From JAEUQQ01 sp963697285 (GTDB taxonomy: Bacteria > Acidobacteriota > Vicinamibacteria > Vicinamibacterales > JAFNAJ01), in NCBI GenBank assembly GCA_963697285.1, contig CAVONI010000011.1, positions 124,001 to 188,000 of the forward strand: a DNA stretch of 64,000 nucleotides, read 5' to 3'. The position numbers were made by a program, and so were the translations under genes. Within the stretch, counting starts at the first letter, position 1. Each line of letters opens with the position of its first letter. Below are positions 1 to 12,408 of the stretch, in pieces. The notes under the pieces are model-generated. The model saw only the letters and a program-made list of their open reading frames with translations, was not told the origin of the DNA and did no database searches.

Positions 1-1
1 C

Positions 2-409
2 GCCAAGCGCCTCATGGACTTCGGCTTCCACGCGCCGACGGTCTCGTTCCCGGTCGTGGGGACGCTGATGATCGAACCCACCGAGAGCGAGTCGAAGGAC
101 GAACTCGACCGCTTCTGCGACGCGCTGATCGCCATCCGGCACGAGATCCAGGCGGTGATCGACGGTACGGCCGATCGCACGAACAACGTGCTCAAGAACG
201 CTCCGCACACCGCACGCGCGGTGACGAGTGACACGTGGACCCGGCCGTACACGCGCGAGCAGGCGGCCTACCCGCTGCCGTTCGTGCGGGCGAACAAGGT
301 GTGGCCCGCCGTGGCGCGCATCGACAACGCACACGGCGATCGCCACCTCGTCTGCGCGTGCGTGCCGATCGACGCCTACGCCGACGAGACGCCCGTGGGC
401 GTGCGCTAG
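2..409 (+). CDS. gcvP: Glycine dehydrogenase (decarboxylating), C-terminal end, 5'-truncated by window
   Basis: This is the C-terminal end (about 135 residues) of the glycine cleavage system P protein, which decarboxylates glycine through PLP and passes the aminomethyl group to the lipoyl H protein. The visible part carries the family's typical end: GFHAPTVSFPV, then the LMIEPTESE segment and a late YTREQAAYPLPF motif. The reading frame is open from the left edge, so the start and the catalytic lysine lie outside. It could be the separate GcvPB subunit rather than a one-chain GcvP; the C-terminus alone does not decide. The next gene starts 10 bases after its stop. Confidence 0.9.
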   Translation, partial: AKRLMDFGFHAPTVSFPVVGTLMIEPTESESKDELDRFCDALIAIRHEIQAVIDGTADRTNNVLKNAPHTARAVTSDTWTRPYTREQAAYPLPFVRANKVWPAVARIDNAHGDRHLVCACVPIDAYADETPVGVR

Positions 410-419
410 CGACGAGTCG

Positions 420-1583
420 ATGCACGAGGCCGACGACGACGTCGATCGCCTGGTGGAAGCGCTCGGCCTGGCTGCGCCCGAGTCGCGCCGGCGGTCGACG
501 CGCGAGGGCGAGTCACTCGAGGAGTGGCTCGGCCGCCTGGTGGCCGCCCAGGGCAGCGACCTGCTTCTCGTCGCAGGCGCACCACCTGTGCTGGTGGTGG
601 ACGGACGGGTGATTCCGCTCGAGGGCGGTCCCCTCGACGGCGAAGACATCGAGCAGGCCGTGGTTCCGGTCCTGCAGCCGCACGCGCTCAGGAAGTATCG
701 CGCCCTCGGCATCGTCGATGCCTCGTTGCGGATCGCGTCGGTCGGGCGCTTCCGCATCAACCTGCACCGCGAGCGTGGCCGGGCGGCCGCCGCCATCCGG
801 GCGTTGCCGGTGCGTCCGCCGGTGCTCGCGAACCTGAACCTCCCTCCGCAGGTCGCACAACTGAGTCACCTGCCACGCGGGCTCGTCCTGGTCGGGGGGC
901 CGACCGGTGCGGGCAAGTCGACGACCCTCGCCGCGCTCGTCAACGAGATCAACACCCATCACCCGCGCCACATCGTCACGATCGAGGATCCGATCGAGTT
1001 CGAGCATCCCCACAAGCGGGGACTCGTCGAGCAGGTCGAGATTGGCGTCGACGCCCCGGACTTTCCGACCGCGCTGCGGGCGGCATTGCGCCAGGCCCCC
1101 GACGTGATCCTCGTCGGAGAGATGCGCGACCCCGAGACGATGCAGATTGCCGTGTCGGCGGCCGAGACCGGCCACCTCGTGCTGTCGACCGTGCACACGA
1201 GCGACGTGACCTCGTCGATCGCCCGGATCGCCGACGCCTTCCCGTCGGAGCGCCAGAATCTGGTTCGCCAGGACCTGTCGCTTGCCCTGTCGGCCGTGCT
1301 CGTGCAGACACTGCTGCCGCGACAGGGCGGCGGCCGCGTGCCCGCCGTCGAACTGCTGATGGTCGACTACGGGGCGCGGCAGCACATCAGGAAGAACGCG
1401 CTCCAGCACCTGCACCAGGAGATCACGATCTCGCGGAAGCGCGGGTCGATGACCTTCGAAGACCACCTTGTCGAACTGGTGGCGGCCGGCGTGCTCGACG
1501 TCGAGGAGGCCCGCACGCGGGCGGTGCACCGCGAGGAGTTCGACGACAGCCTGCGTGCCGCGCAGCAGCGGAAGCCGCGCTGA
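420..1583 (+). CDS. pilT: PilT-like twitching/retraction ATPase
   Basis: A 387-residue hexameric secretion ATPase of the PilT family, which depolymerises type IV pili at the inner membrane. Walker A is GPTGAGKST (about 160-168), followed by the Asp-box VTIEDPIEF, Walker B LVGEMRD (about 231-237) and the His-box HLVLSTVHTSD (about 252-262). The segment GARQHIRKN (about 318-326) sits where PilT carries its AIRNLIRE retraction motif, in diverged form. The ATG at 420 is chosen because homology begins soon after it; longer in-frame starts run into gcvP. About 35 N-terminal residues precede the usual PilT start. The gene lies 17 kb from the pilB/pilC cluster in this window. A PilU-like role is also possible. 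Confidence 0.88.
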   Translation: MHEADDDVDRLVEALGLAAPESRRRSTREGESLEEWLGRLVAAQGSDLLLVAGAPPVLVVDGRVIPLEGGPLDGEDIEQAVVPVLQPHALRKYRALGIVDASLRIASVGRFRINLHRERGRAAAAIRALPVRPPVLANLNLPPQVAQLSHLPRGLVLVGGPTGAGKSTTLAALVNEINTHHPRHIVTIEDPIEFEHPHKRGLVEQVEIGVDAPDFPTALRAALRQAPDVILVGEMRDPETMQIAVSAAETGHLVLSTVHTSDVTSSIARIADAFPSERQNLVRQDLSLALSAVLVQTLLPRQGGGRVPAVELLMVDYGARQHIRKNALQHLHQEITISRKRGSMTFEDHLVELVAAGVLDVEEARTRAVHREEFDDSLRAAQQRKPR

Positions 1584-1609
1584 CGCGTCCGGCCGCGGAG
1601 CTTCGCAGG

Positions 1610-2491
1610 CTACGCGGTGACCGGCGACGCAGCGACGGCCGCCGCGCGCTCGCGGAATGCCTCCAGCAGCCGTCGCGTGAGGGGCCCCGGCGTTCCGGTG
1701 CCGATGGTCCGATCGTCGACACGCACGACCGGAACGATCTCCCGCGTCGTGCTGGTGAAGAACGCCTCGTCGGCCGTCACCAGGTCGGCCTCGTACAGGG
1801 TGCGTTCGTACGAGGGAATCCCCAGGTCGTTCGCCAGCCGATGCACGAAGGCCCGCGTGATGCCGGCGAGCAGGCCGGCATCGAGCGGCGCCGTGTGGAT
1901 GGCGCCGTCACGCACGAGGAAGAAGTTCGACGTGCTGCACTCGACGAGTTCGCCCCGATAGTTCTTCATGAGCGCCTCGACCCCGCCCTTGCGAATCGCC
2001 TCGTGCATCGCCAGCGCGTTGTTGAGCAGGTTGTTCGACTTGATGCGCGGGTTGACCGATCCCGGGTGGTTTCGCGTCACGCTGACCAGCGAGACCGTCA
2101 CGCCCCGTTCGAACCAGTCGTCGGGCGTGGGGGGGAGTGGCTTGACGATGATCACGACCGATGGCGTGGTGCGTGCGGTGGGATCGTAGGTGAAATCGCC
2201 GACACCGCGCGTCAGCAGGATCCTGATGTAGTGCTCGTCGCCATCGGCCGTGGCCTGGACCGCGCGGATCTGCGCGAGCAGTTCGTCGTTGGTGAACGGC
2301 ACGGGAAGGGCCAGCATCGCCGCCGAGTCGCGCATGCGCTGGGTGTGCTCGGCCAACAGGAACGGCTGACGCCGATAGGTTCGCAGGACCTCGTAGACGC
2401 CCTCGCCGAAGAGGAAGCCGTGGTCGAGCACTGAGATCACTGCGTCGTCGCTGCCGCTGATCCTGCCGTTCACCGAAACCACTATCGCCAC
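1610..2491 (-). CDS. Fold-type IV PLP aminotransferase (IlvE / D-amino-acid aminotransferase family)
   Basis: A 293-residue class IV aminotransferase. The fold opens with VLDHGFLFGEGVYEVLRTY, the PLP lysine is K151 in NPRIKSNNLLNN, and the ELVECSTSNFF segment (about 181-191) supplies the conserved Glu and phosphate-cup residues. The family includes branched-chain aminotransferase, D-alanine aminotransferase and 4-amino-4-deoxychorismate lyase. The sequence alone does not separate them, though the length favours the aminotransferases. Translation starts at GTG 2491, six bases after a clear AAGGAAG ribosome site. It converges with pilT (26 bp gap) and is divergent from nnr. Confidence 0.85.
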   Translation of the reverse strand: MAIVVSVNGRISGSDDAVISVLDHGFLFGEGVYEVLRTYRRQPFLLAEHTQRMRDSAAMLALPVPFTNDELLAQIRAVQATADGDEHYIRILLTRGVGDFTYDPTARTTPSVVIIVKPLPPTPDDWFERGVTVSLVSVTRNHPGSVNPRIKSNNLLNNALAMHEAIRKGGVEALMKNYRGELVECSTSNFFLVRDGAIHTAPLDAGLLAGITRAFVHRLANDLGIPSYERTLYEADLVTADEAFFTSTTREIVPVVRVDDRTIGTGTPGPLTRRLLEAFRERAAAVAASPVTA

Positions 2492-2652
2492 GAGTCACTT
2501 CCTTTGCGTCGCCCGACGTGCGCCAGACGCGGGCAAGGGTACCCAACCTTGCCGCGGGCCGCAAGGCAGGACTACCCTTCGACTCAGTGGTGTTGGCCGC
2601 AGGTGACGTGCGGATCAACCTGCCGGACGTGCCGGGTCGGTGTCGGCTCGCC

Positions 2653-2680
2653 TTCAACACAAGTGAGCTCACGGTATAGG
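2653..2680 (+). promoter_or_regulatory. Possible sigma-70 promoter of nnr-tsaE with internal palindrome
   Basis: TTCAAC (2653-2658) and TATAGG (2675-2680) are 16 bp apart just ahead of nnr, both imperfect matches to -35 and -10. Between them lies the perfect 10-bp palindrome GTGAGCTCAC (2663-2672), which could be an operator. It would give a very short leader before the ATG at 2689. Confidence 0.3.
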
Positions 2681-2688
2681 ATGCGTTC

Positions 2689-4278
2689 ATGCGAGTTCTC
2701 GACGCCACACAGATGCGCGAAGCCGACCGGTACACCATCGACGAACTCGGGATCCCGGGTTGCGTCCTGATGGAGAACGCGGGCCGCCAGGTGGTCAACG
2801 CCATCGAGGCCAGCTATCCCGACCTGCCAAGCCGCCGCGTGGCGATCCTGGCCGGTCGTGGCAACAACGGCGGCGACGGCTTCGTCATCGCGCGCACGAT
2901 GCTGATGCGTGACGTCGAGGTGTCGGTCTTCCTGCTGGGCCGCGCGAGCGACGTGAAGGGCGACGCCCGCACGAACCTCGACATCCTCGGCCGCCTCGGA
3001 TTGACCATTGTCGAACTCGACAACGAGGGCGACTGGGAACTGCACCTCGGGGAACTGAAGTCGCACGGGCTCATCGTCGATGCCATGCTGGGCACCGGGT
3101 TCCGCGATGCCGTGAGCGGCCTGCTCCAGACGATCATCAGCGACGTCAATGCCAGCGGGATCCCCGTCGTCGCCGTGGACCTGCCATCAGGGCTCTCGGC
3201 CGACACGCCATTCGTCGCCGGCGACGCCGTCAAGGCCACGCTGACCGTTACGCTCGCCGCGCCGAAGATCCCACTCGTGCTCCCCCCGGCAGAACGCTAT
3301 TGCGGCGACCTGGTCGTCGCCGAGATCGGGATCCCCCAGGACGTGATCGATGCCGTGGACGGTCCGCGCATCGACTTCCTCTCGCGCGACTACATCGCCC
3401 TGGTGGTAAACGAACCGCGCGAGCCGGAATCGCACAAGGGTGACTTCGGTCGCGTGCTCGTCGTCGCGGGATCGGTGGGGAAGGCCGGTGCCGCCTACCT
3501 GGCAGGCATGGCGGCCCTGCGCAGCGGCGCGGGCCTGGTGACCGTTGCGACACCGCGCAGCGCGCAGCCGCAGGTCGCCGCGTTCGCGCCGGAGTTGATG
3601 ACCATCGCCCTCGACGAAGATGCGCACGGCCGCCTGGCAGCCACGGCGCTTGCCCGGATCCTCGACGAGCCTGCCGATGCCATCGTCGTGGGCCCGGGAC
3701 TCGGTGTCGGCGAAGGCGTGGCGGCGGTCGTCAAGGGGTTGATCACACAGGCCGGCGCGCCGCTCGTGCTCGACGCCGACGCGCTGAACATCTTCGCCGG
3801 CGACACGCGCGAGCTGCGTGGCCGCGAAGACGGGGTCGTCATCGTCACGCCGCACCCGGGTGAGATGGCGCGCCTGGTCGGCACCACGACCGACGCGGTT
3901 CAAGCCGATCGACTGGGCGTCGCGCGGGAGTTCGCCGTGCGACACAGCGTCTTCGTGGTGCTGAAGGGTTACCGCACGCTGGTGGTGACCCCCGATGGCG
4001 CGGTGTCGATCAACCCGACGGGGAACCCCGGGATGGCCACCGCCGGCAGCGGAGACGTCCTGTCGGGCATGCTCGGTGCATGGTGCGCGCAGTTGCTCGA
4101 CGGCGAGGTGGCGTGCGACGTGGCGGTGTTCCTCCACGGGTTGGCCGGCGACCTGGCAGAGGCCGACGAAGGAGCGCAGGCGATGACCGCCAGTGACATC
4201 CTGGGGCACCTGTCAGACGCGATGATCGACGTGAGCACCCCTCGGCGTCCTGCTCCCGAGGCCACGGAGCGCGCGTAG
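2689..4278 (+). CDS. nnr: Bifunctional NAD(P)H-hydrate epimerase / ADP-dependent dehydratase
   Basis: A 529-residue two-domain metabolite-repair enzyme that restores damaged NADHX and NADPHX. The N-terminal YjeF_N epimerase domain (about 1-220) shows GRGNNGGDGFVIAR at about 56-70. The C-terminal ribokinase-like dehydratase domain (about 230-515) shows GPGLG and the nucleotide-binding segment GNPGMATAGSGDVLSGM. Length and domain order match the fused bacterial form. The stop is 3 bp from the tsaE start, so the two are surely cotranscribed; this nnr-tsaE pairing is common in bacteria. Confidence 0.95.
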   Translation: MRVLDATQMREADRYTIDELGIPGCVLMENAGRQVVNAIEASYPDLPSRRVAILAGRGNNGGDGFVIARTMLMRDVEVSVFLLGRASDVKGDARTNLDILGRLGLTIVELDNEGDWELHLGELKSHGLIVDAMLGTGFRDAVSGLLQTIISDVNASGIPVVAVDLPSGLSADTPFVAGDAVKATLTVTLAAPKIPLVLPPAERYCGDLVVAEIGIPQDVIDAVDGPRIDFLSRDYIALVVNEPREPESHKGDFGRVLVVAGSVGKAGAAYLAGMAALRSGAGLVTVATPRSAQPQVAAFAPELMTIALDEDAHGRLAATALARILDEPADAIVVGPGLGVGEGVAAVVKGLITQAGAPLVLDADALNIFAGDTRELRGREDGVVIVTPHPGEMARLVGTTTDAVQADRLGVAREFAVRHSVFVVLKGYRTLVVTPDGAVSINPTGNPGMATAGSGDVLSGMLGAWCAQLLDGEVACDVAVFLHGLAGDLAEADEGAQAMTASDILGHLSDAMIDVSTPRRPAPEATERA

Positions 4279-4281
4279 GGC

Positions 4282-4707
4282 ATGGGTGCCACGCAGGTCC
4301 ACGTCACGACGTCAGAGGCCGAGACCGAGGCCCTTGGCCGGCGCCTTGCCGGCCTGGCCGGGGCTCGAGGGTTGATCCTGCTGTTCGGGGATCTCGGTGC
4401 GGGGAAGACCGCCTTCGTGCGCGGACTCGCCGAAGGCATCGGCGCCGACCCCGACGACGTGAGCAGTCCCACGTTCACGGTGATGCAGGAGTACCGCGGC
4501 CAGGCGACCTTGCGCCACGTCGATCTGTATCGGCTTGCGTCCGGATTCGACGTGGACGAACTCGGCCTCGACGAGTTGGCCATCGATGCCCTGGTGGCCG
4601 TCGAGTGGGCCGAGCGCCTCGACGACGTTCCTGCGCACGCGTGGGTCGTGCGAATCGCCATCGGCGACCAGGACCAGCGCACGATCACGATCGATTCGCC
4701 GCAGTAG
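4282..4707 (+). CDS. tsaE: tRNA threonylcarbamoyladenosine biosynthesis ATPase TsaE
   Basis: A 141-residue P-loop ATPase that works with TsaB and TsaD to form the t6A modification at position 37 of ANN-decoding tRNAs. Walker A is GDLGAGKT (about 36-43), followed by the typical SPTFTVMQEY motif and HVDLYRL. Length is normal for the family. It is the last gene of the nnr-tsaE unit and converges on guaB across a 115-bp gap containing a GGCGAA-rich repeat. Confidence 0.93.
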   Translation: MGATQVHVTTSEAETEALGRRLAGLAGARGLILLFGDLGAGKTAFVRGLAEGIGADPDDVSSPTFTVMQEYRGQATLRHVDLYRLASGFDVDELGLDELAIDALVAVEWAERLDDVPAHAWVVRIAIGDQDQRTITIDSPQ

Positions 4708-4773
4708 CGTCCAGGCAGCCCGCAACGCCCCGGGAGCATGCGCCGACATGGCACCGCACGACCGCCAGGCGCA

Positions 4774-4822
4774 AGCTTCGCCATAGCCCGCCAGGGCGAA
4801 GGCGAGGCGAGGCGAAGGCGAG
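4774..4822. repeat. GGCGA(A)-type short tandem repeat with adjoining hairpin
   Basis: Between convergent tsaE and guaB, CTTCGCC (4776-4782) pairs with GGCGAAG (4795-4801) across a 12-base loop. The right arm runs on into tandem GGCGA/GGCGAA units up to 4822, immediately before the guaB stop. The hairpin could act as a bidirectional terminator, although there is no T tract. A related CTTTCGC repeat occurs at the 3' end of recN. Confidence 0.55.
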
Positions 4823-6349
4823 CTACTCCACGCGGTAGTTGGGCGCTTCCTTCGTGATGACCACGTCGTGCACGTGGCTCTCGCGCGCGCCGGCCGGCGT
4901 GATGCGGATCAGCTGCGCCTCGGTCTGCAGCTGGTGGATGTCGGCACAGCCGCAGTAGCCCATGCCCGCGCGCAGGCCGCCCACCAGTTGGTGCACCATC
5001 GCCGCGACGGTGCCCTTGTACGGCACCCGGCCCTCGATACCCTCGGGCACCAGCTTGTCGGTCGTGCTCGAGGTCAGGTCGAAGTCGTCCTGGAAGTAGC
5101 GGTCGCGGCTTCCGCGGCGCATGGCGCCGATCGAACCCATCCCGCGGTACTCCTTGAAGCTGCGGCCCTGGTAGAGGATGACCTCGCCCGGACTTTCGTC
5201 GGTCCCGGCGAAGAGGCTGCCGATCATCGTGGAGCTTGCACCGACGGCGATGGCCTTGGTGAGGTCGCCCGAGTAACGGATGCCGCCATCGGCGATCACC
5301 GGGATGTCGTGTGGGGCGGCAGCCCTCGCGCACTCGGCGATCGACGAGATCATCGGCATCCCGATCCCGGCGACGACGCGGGTCGTGCAGATCGATCCCG
5401 CGCCGATGCCCACCTTCACGGCATCGACACCAGCGTCGATCAGGGCGCGTGTCGCTTCGCCGGTGGCAACGTTGCCCGCGACGAGATCGACCGTGGGGAA
5501 TCGCGCGCGAAGCGAGCGCACCATGTCGATGACGCCCTGCGAGTGCCCGTGTGCCGTGTCGACGACGATGACATCGACGTGCGCCTCGACGAGGGCTTCC
5601 GCGCGTTCAATCGTGTCGCGGGTGACGCCGACCGCCGCGCCCACGCGCAGGCGCCCGAGCTGATCCTTGCAGGCGCTCGGGTACTTCACCGCCTTCTGCA
5701 GGTCCTTCACCGTGATGAGGCCCTTCAGGCGGTGATCCTTGTCGACCACGAGCAGCTTCTCGACCTTGTGCTCGTGGAGGATGGCCCGCGCCTCGTCGAG
5801 CGTGGTGCCCACCGCGACCGTGATGAGCGGTTCGCGGGTCATGACCTGTCCAATCTCGCGGTCGACGTTGTCCTCGAACCGCAGGTCACGGTTCGTCAGG
5901 ATGCCGACGAGGCGCCCTTCCTTGTGGCCGTCCTCGGTGATCGGCACGCCGGAGATGCGGTAGCGCTTCATCAACTCGAGCGCCTCGTGGATGAAGTTGT
6001 GCGGTGAGAGCGTGATCGGGTTGACGATCATCCCGCTCTCGGATCGCTTCACGCGGTCGACCTCGCTGGCCTGCTCGCTGATCGACAGGTTCTTGTGGAT
6101 GATGCCGATGCCGCCGTGCTGCGCCATCGCGATGGCAAGGCGCGACTCCGTCACGGTGTCCATCGCCGAGCTCACGATTGGCGTGTTCAGCCGGATGTTC
6201 CGGGTGAACCGCGTCGCCACGTCGACCTGGTTCGGCACGACCCGCGAGTGCCGTGGCACCAGGAGCACGTCGTCGAACGTCAGCGTGGTCACCAGGCCGT
6301 GGGCAACCTGGAACATCGGGGACAGCGGGGCGGTCGTCGCGTCGGTCAT
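4823..6349 (-). CDS. guaB: Inosine-5'-monophosphate dehydrogenase
   Basis: A 508-residue enzyme oxidising IMP to XMP with NAD+, the first committed step of GMP synthesis. The catalytic Cys321 lies in GIGAGSICTTRVVAG. Two CBS domains (about 100-225) interrupt the TIM barrel as usual, and the DGGIRYSGD phosphate-binding motif and mobile-flap region follow. ATG at 6349 fits the family's start. It follows secA on the same strand after a hairpin and is probably expressed on its own. Confidence 0.97.
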   Translation of the reverse strand: MTDATTAPLSPMFQVAHGLVTTLTFDDVLLVPRHSRVVPNQVDVATRFTRNIRLNTPIVSSAMDTVTESRLAIAMAQHGGIGIIHKNLSISEQASEVDRVKRSESGMIVNPITLSPHNFIHEALELMKRYRISGVPITEDGHKEGRLVGILTNRDLRFEDNVDREIGQVMTREPLITVAVGTTLDEARAILHEHKVEKLLVVDKDHRLKGLITVKDLQKAVKYPSACKDQLGRLRVGAAVGVTRDTIERAEALVEAHVDVIVVDTAHGHSQGVIDMVRSLRARFPTVDLVAGNVATGEATRALIDAGVDAVKVGIGAGSICTTRVVAGIGMPMISSIAECARAAAPHDIPVIADGGIRYSGDLTKAIAVGASSTMIGSLFAGTDESPGEVILYQGRSFKEYRGMGSIGAMRRGSRDRYFQDDFDLTSSTTDKLVPEGIEGRVPYKGTVAAMVHQLVGGLRAGMGYCGCADIHQLQTEAQLIRITPAGARESHVHDVVITKEAPNYRVE

Positions 6350-6395
6350 GAGCAGCCGGTCACCACGGGAGGATGAAGCGTCGGTTGAAACAGCA

Positions 6396-6420
6396 CGGGC
6401 CGACCCAGCGGATCGGCCCG
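6396..6420 (-). terminator. Hairpin between secA and guaB, likely secA terminator
   Basis: CGGGCCGA (6396-6403) and TCGGCCCG (6413-6420) form a perfect 8-bp stem with a 9-base loop, 40 bp past the secA stop. On the minus strand it is followed by TGCTGTTTC, a weak T tract, so termination is plausible rather than certain. It also lies in the guaB leader region. Confidence 0.5.
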
Positions 6421-6460
6421 AGACGTGAAGGGGAGTGGCGCATGCATCGGGATCCGGACG

Positions 6461-9511
<3,051 letters not shown>

Positions 9512-9624
9512 TGTCGGTCTCGCCGGATGCGCACGCTGGGTGCGATCCGGGCAATGGTCAGCATGGTCGATTCTAGGAAGTGCTCGTCGGCAGCGTCAAG
9601 GCGCGTGGGGCGCCGCTGCACGGA

Positions 9625-10536
9625 TTAACGCGTCGGACGAGCGGTCAGCAGCGACAGGGGATTGATCGGGCGACCGTTGGCCCACACCTCGTAGTGCAGG
9701 TGCGTGCCACTGGCTCGGCCCGTCGCGCCCATCGCCCCGATGAGATCTCCGCGGGCGAGGCGGTCGCCTGGCTTGACCTTGATGGCCGACAGGTGTGCGT
9801 AGCGCGAGATCAGGCCGTACTGGTGGCGGACGACGACGAGGTTCCCGAAGTCGCTGTGCCAGCCCGCGCTCTCGACCACGCCATCGGCCGCGACCACGAT
9901 GGGATCGCCGGTCTGGCCGCCGATGTCGAGGCCCTCGTGATAGGCCGACTGCCCGGTGAACGGATCACGGCGCGGCCCGAAGTCATCGTTGAGCCAGCCG
10001 AGCGCCGGCCAGATGGACGGCGTCGCGCTCGCCAGCGATTCCCAGCGCTGCACGTCGCTACGGACGATGCGCAAGCGGTCCTCGAGCGTGCCGAGCACCG
10101 ACCGAAGCGCGCCGAACGTGTTGTCGGGCGAGGTCATCAACGAGAGCAAGGTGCGCGTGGCGTCGCCGGTGGGCGAACCGCCGATCGCCCGGTCGCGCAC
10201 GCCGCGCGGCAGTTTGCCGATGACGTCGGCGGTCGGCGCGCCGGCCGGCGGAGTCGCACCGAGGTCGCCGAGCACCCCCTGCAGCGACGCAATCTGGTCG
10301 GTCAGCTCGCCGGTGGCGGCCCGATAGCTGGTGTTTTCCTGTTCGAGGATGCCCGCCCGGGCGCGAAGTGCCGCCAGTTCGGCGCTGGCACTGGCGCGCG
10401 CCCCGAGGATCAGCATGGCCAGCCCCACACACGACAAGCCGCTCAACAGGACCACCGTGCGCAGGCTGAACGTCAGGTGCGCGGCGGTTCCGGTGTCACA
10501 CGACTCGATCGATACGCGGTAGCGGATATGAGCCAT
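9625..10536 (-). CDS. Membrane-anchored M23 (LytM-type) zinc metallopeptidase
   Basis: A 303-residue envelope protein. One membrane segment (about 25-47) is followed by a coiled-coil-like region (about 50-85), a spacer, and a C-terminal M23 domain. The zinc ligands are visible: HxxxD at H200/D204, RYAH (H248) and HLHYEV (H279, H281). This makes it a likely active peptidoglycan DD-endopeptidase rather than an EnvC-like inactive activator. Coiled coil plus M23 resembles MepM/NlpD-type cell-separation factors. It stands alone between secA and comM on the same strand. Confidence 0.85.
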   Translation of the reverse strand: MAHIRYRVSIESCDTGTAAHLTFSLRTVVLLSGLSCVGLAMLILGARASASAELAALRARAGILEQENTSYRAATGELTDQIASLQGVLGDLGATPPAGAPTADVIGKLPRGVRDRAIGGSPTGDATRTLLSLMTSPDNTFGALRSVLGTLEDRLRIVRSDVQRWESLASATPSIWPALGWLNDDFGPRRDPFTGQSAYHEGLDIGGQTGDPIVVAADGVVESAGWHSDFGNLVVVRHQYGLISRYAHLSAIKVKPGDRLARGDLIGAMGATGRASGTHLHYEVWANGRPINPLSLLTARPTR

Positions 10537-10650
10537 CCTTGGAGGGGGTGAGTGCGCCTGACGATAGCCAAGTCACACGGTGGAACCCGCGGACCATATC
10601 ACAGCCGTTGGCCGAGGAAAAGCCTCAAGCGGCGCGCCCCCCCCTTCCGG

Positions 10651-12180
10651 TCAGCCCTGTGGGCGCAGATCGCCCATCCTGAACTGCACAGCTTCGGCCA
10701 CGTGCGCCGACTCAATCCGGTCCTGGGCGTCGAGATCCGCAATCGTCCGGGCCACCTTCAGCACCCGGTCGAAGACCCGGGCCGACCACGACTGCCGGAT
10801 GGCGGCCTGCTCGAGCACCCGCCTGGCGTCGGCCGCCAGGTGTCCAGGTGTTCTGAACCATGCCGCCGGCGCCTCGCCGTTGGTCCTGATGCCCGCAGCT
10901 CCGGAATACCGCGCCAGCTGCCGTTCCCTGGCGGCCACGACACGGGCGGCCACGGTCGCCGATGTCTCGCCGCTGGCGGTGCTCGTCAACTGGTCGATCG
11001 GCACCGGCGGCACCTCGACACTCAGGTCGATGCGATCGCGGAGCGGCCCCGACATCCGGTGACGGTAGCGATGCACTTGCTGGGGTGAACAGGTGCATGG
11101 CTTCACGGGATCGGTGAGAAAGCCGCACGGGCACGGGTTCATGGCCGCCACGAGCTGGAACCTGGCGGGAAAGGCCACGGTCCGCGCGGCCCGCGCGATG
11201 CGCACCAGGCCCTCCTCGAGCGGCTGGCGCAGCACGTCGAGCACGCGGCGGTCGAACTCCGGAGTCTCGTCGAGGAACAGCACTCCGTGATGGGCAAGGC
11301 TGATCTCACCTGGCCGGGGCAGGGCCCCGCCGCCCACGAGGGCGACATCGGAGATCGTGTGGTGGGGTGCCCGGAAGGGACGGGCGGTCACCAGCCCTTC
11401 GCGGGGCAGGAGGCCCGCCACCGAGTGAATCGCGGTGACCTCGAGCGCCTCGTCGAACGTCAGCGGAGGCAGGATGCCCGACAGCCGCCGCGCGAGCAGC
11501 GTCTTGCCCGAGCCCGGCGGACCGCTCATGAGGACGTGGTGGCCACCGGCGGCGGCAATCTCCAGGGCGCGGCGCGGAAAGGCCTGGCCGCGGACGTCGG
11601 CAAAGTCAGGAACAGTGCGGTCGGCCGCCGGCTGCGGCCGAGCCAGCGGCGGGCGGTAAACCGCGAATCCGGCGGTGGTGGCCGCGTTGACCGTGTCGCG
11701 CAGGTGGTTCACCGCCCAGACGTCGAGCCGGTCGAGCAGGGCCGCTTCCGGCGCATTGCCCGAGGGGACCAGGACCGCGCGCATGCCCTCGCGGCGCGCC
11801 GCGACCGTCAGCGACAGCACGCCGCGCGTGGCGTGGACGGCGCCGTCCAACGACAGCTCGCCGACCACTACCACGTCGTCGAAGACGGCAGGTGGGATCG
11901 CCCCCGAGGCGCAGAGTATGCCCAGCGCGATCGGCAGGTCGAACGCCGCCCCGACCTTGCGCAGGTCGGCGGGGGCGAGATTCACCGTGACGCGCGCCGA
12001 GGGATACTGCAGCCCGCTGTTCCTGATGGCACTCTTGACCCGATCGCGGCTCTCGCGCACCGAGGGGTCGGGCAGGCCGACCATCGTGAACATCGGCAGG
12101 CCGTGCGTCACATCGACCTCGACGAGCACGATCTGTGCCTCGACGCCAATCACCGCTGCACTGCGAAGGCGCGCCAGCAT
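10651..12180 (-). CDS. comM: ComM/YifB-family Mg-chelatase-like AAA+ ATPase
   Basis: A 509-residue AAA+ protein of the ComM (YifB) family, known in natural transformation as a helicase promoting branch migration of incoming DNA. It has an N-terminal Lon-protease-like domain (about 20-140), Walker A GPPGSGKT (220-227), Walker B LFLDE, and the C-terminal Mg-chelatase domain. The start at ATG 12180 (MLARLRSAAVIGVEA) is where family homology begins; a longer in-frame ATG at 12351 would add 57 Arg/Pro-rich, non-homologous residues. Together with the pilus genes it is compatible with competence, but no ComEC or DprA is in view. Confidence 0.9.
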   Translation of the reverse strand: MLARLRSAAVIGVEAQIVLVEVDVTHGLPMFTMVGLPDPSVRESRDRVKSAIRNSGLQYPSARVTVNLAPADLRKVGAAFDLPIALGILCASGAIPPAVFDDVVVVGELSLDGAVHATRGVLSLTVAARREGMRAVLVPSGNAPEAALLDRLDVWAVNHLRDTVNAATTAGFAVYRPPLARPQPAADRTVPDFADVRGQAFPRRALEIAAAGGHHVLMSGPPGSGKTLLARRLSGILPPLTFDEALEVTAIHSVAGLLPREGLVTARPFRAPHHTISDVALVGGGALPRPGEISLAHHGVLFLDETPEFDRRVLDVLRQPLEEGLVRIARAARTVAFPARFQLVAAMNPCPCGFLTDPVKPCTCSPQQVHRYRHRMSGPLRDRIDLSVEVPPVPIDQLTSTASGETSATVAARVVAARERQLARYSGAAGIRTNGEAPAAWFRTPGHLAADARRVLEQAAIRQSWSARVFDRVLKVARTIADLDAQDRIESAHVAEAVQFRMGDLRPQG

Positions 12181-12408
12181 CCCGTCATGCCGTGCAAGGA
12201 CGTCGCCGGACGCACCCGCTGGCTCCCGGCTGACCGGCACGTGATTCCAGGGCACAATTCGAGCGGAAGGGCGCGATCGGCGTGCCGCCAGCGGACGGCG
12301 TGGCGGGAACTGCGTACAACGCCCCGGCCGTGGCGCGTCAAAATCACGCACCGAAGCGACACACGGCAGGTGGTGAGGCCGGGAACGGGATCCCGCGCGA
12401 CGCGAGGT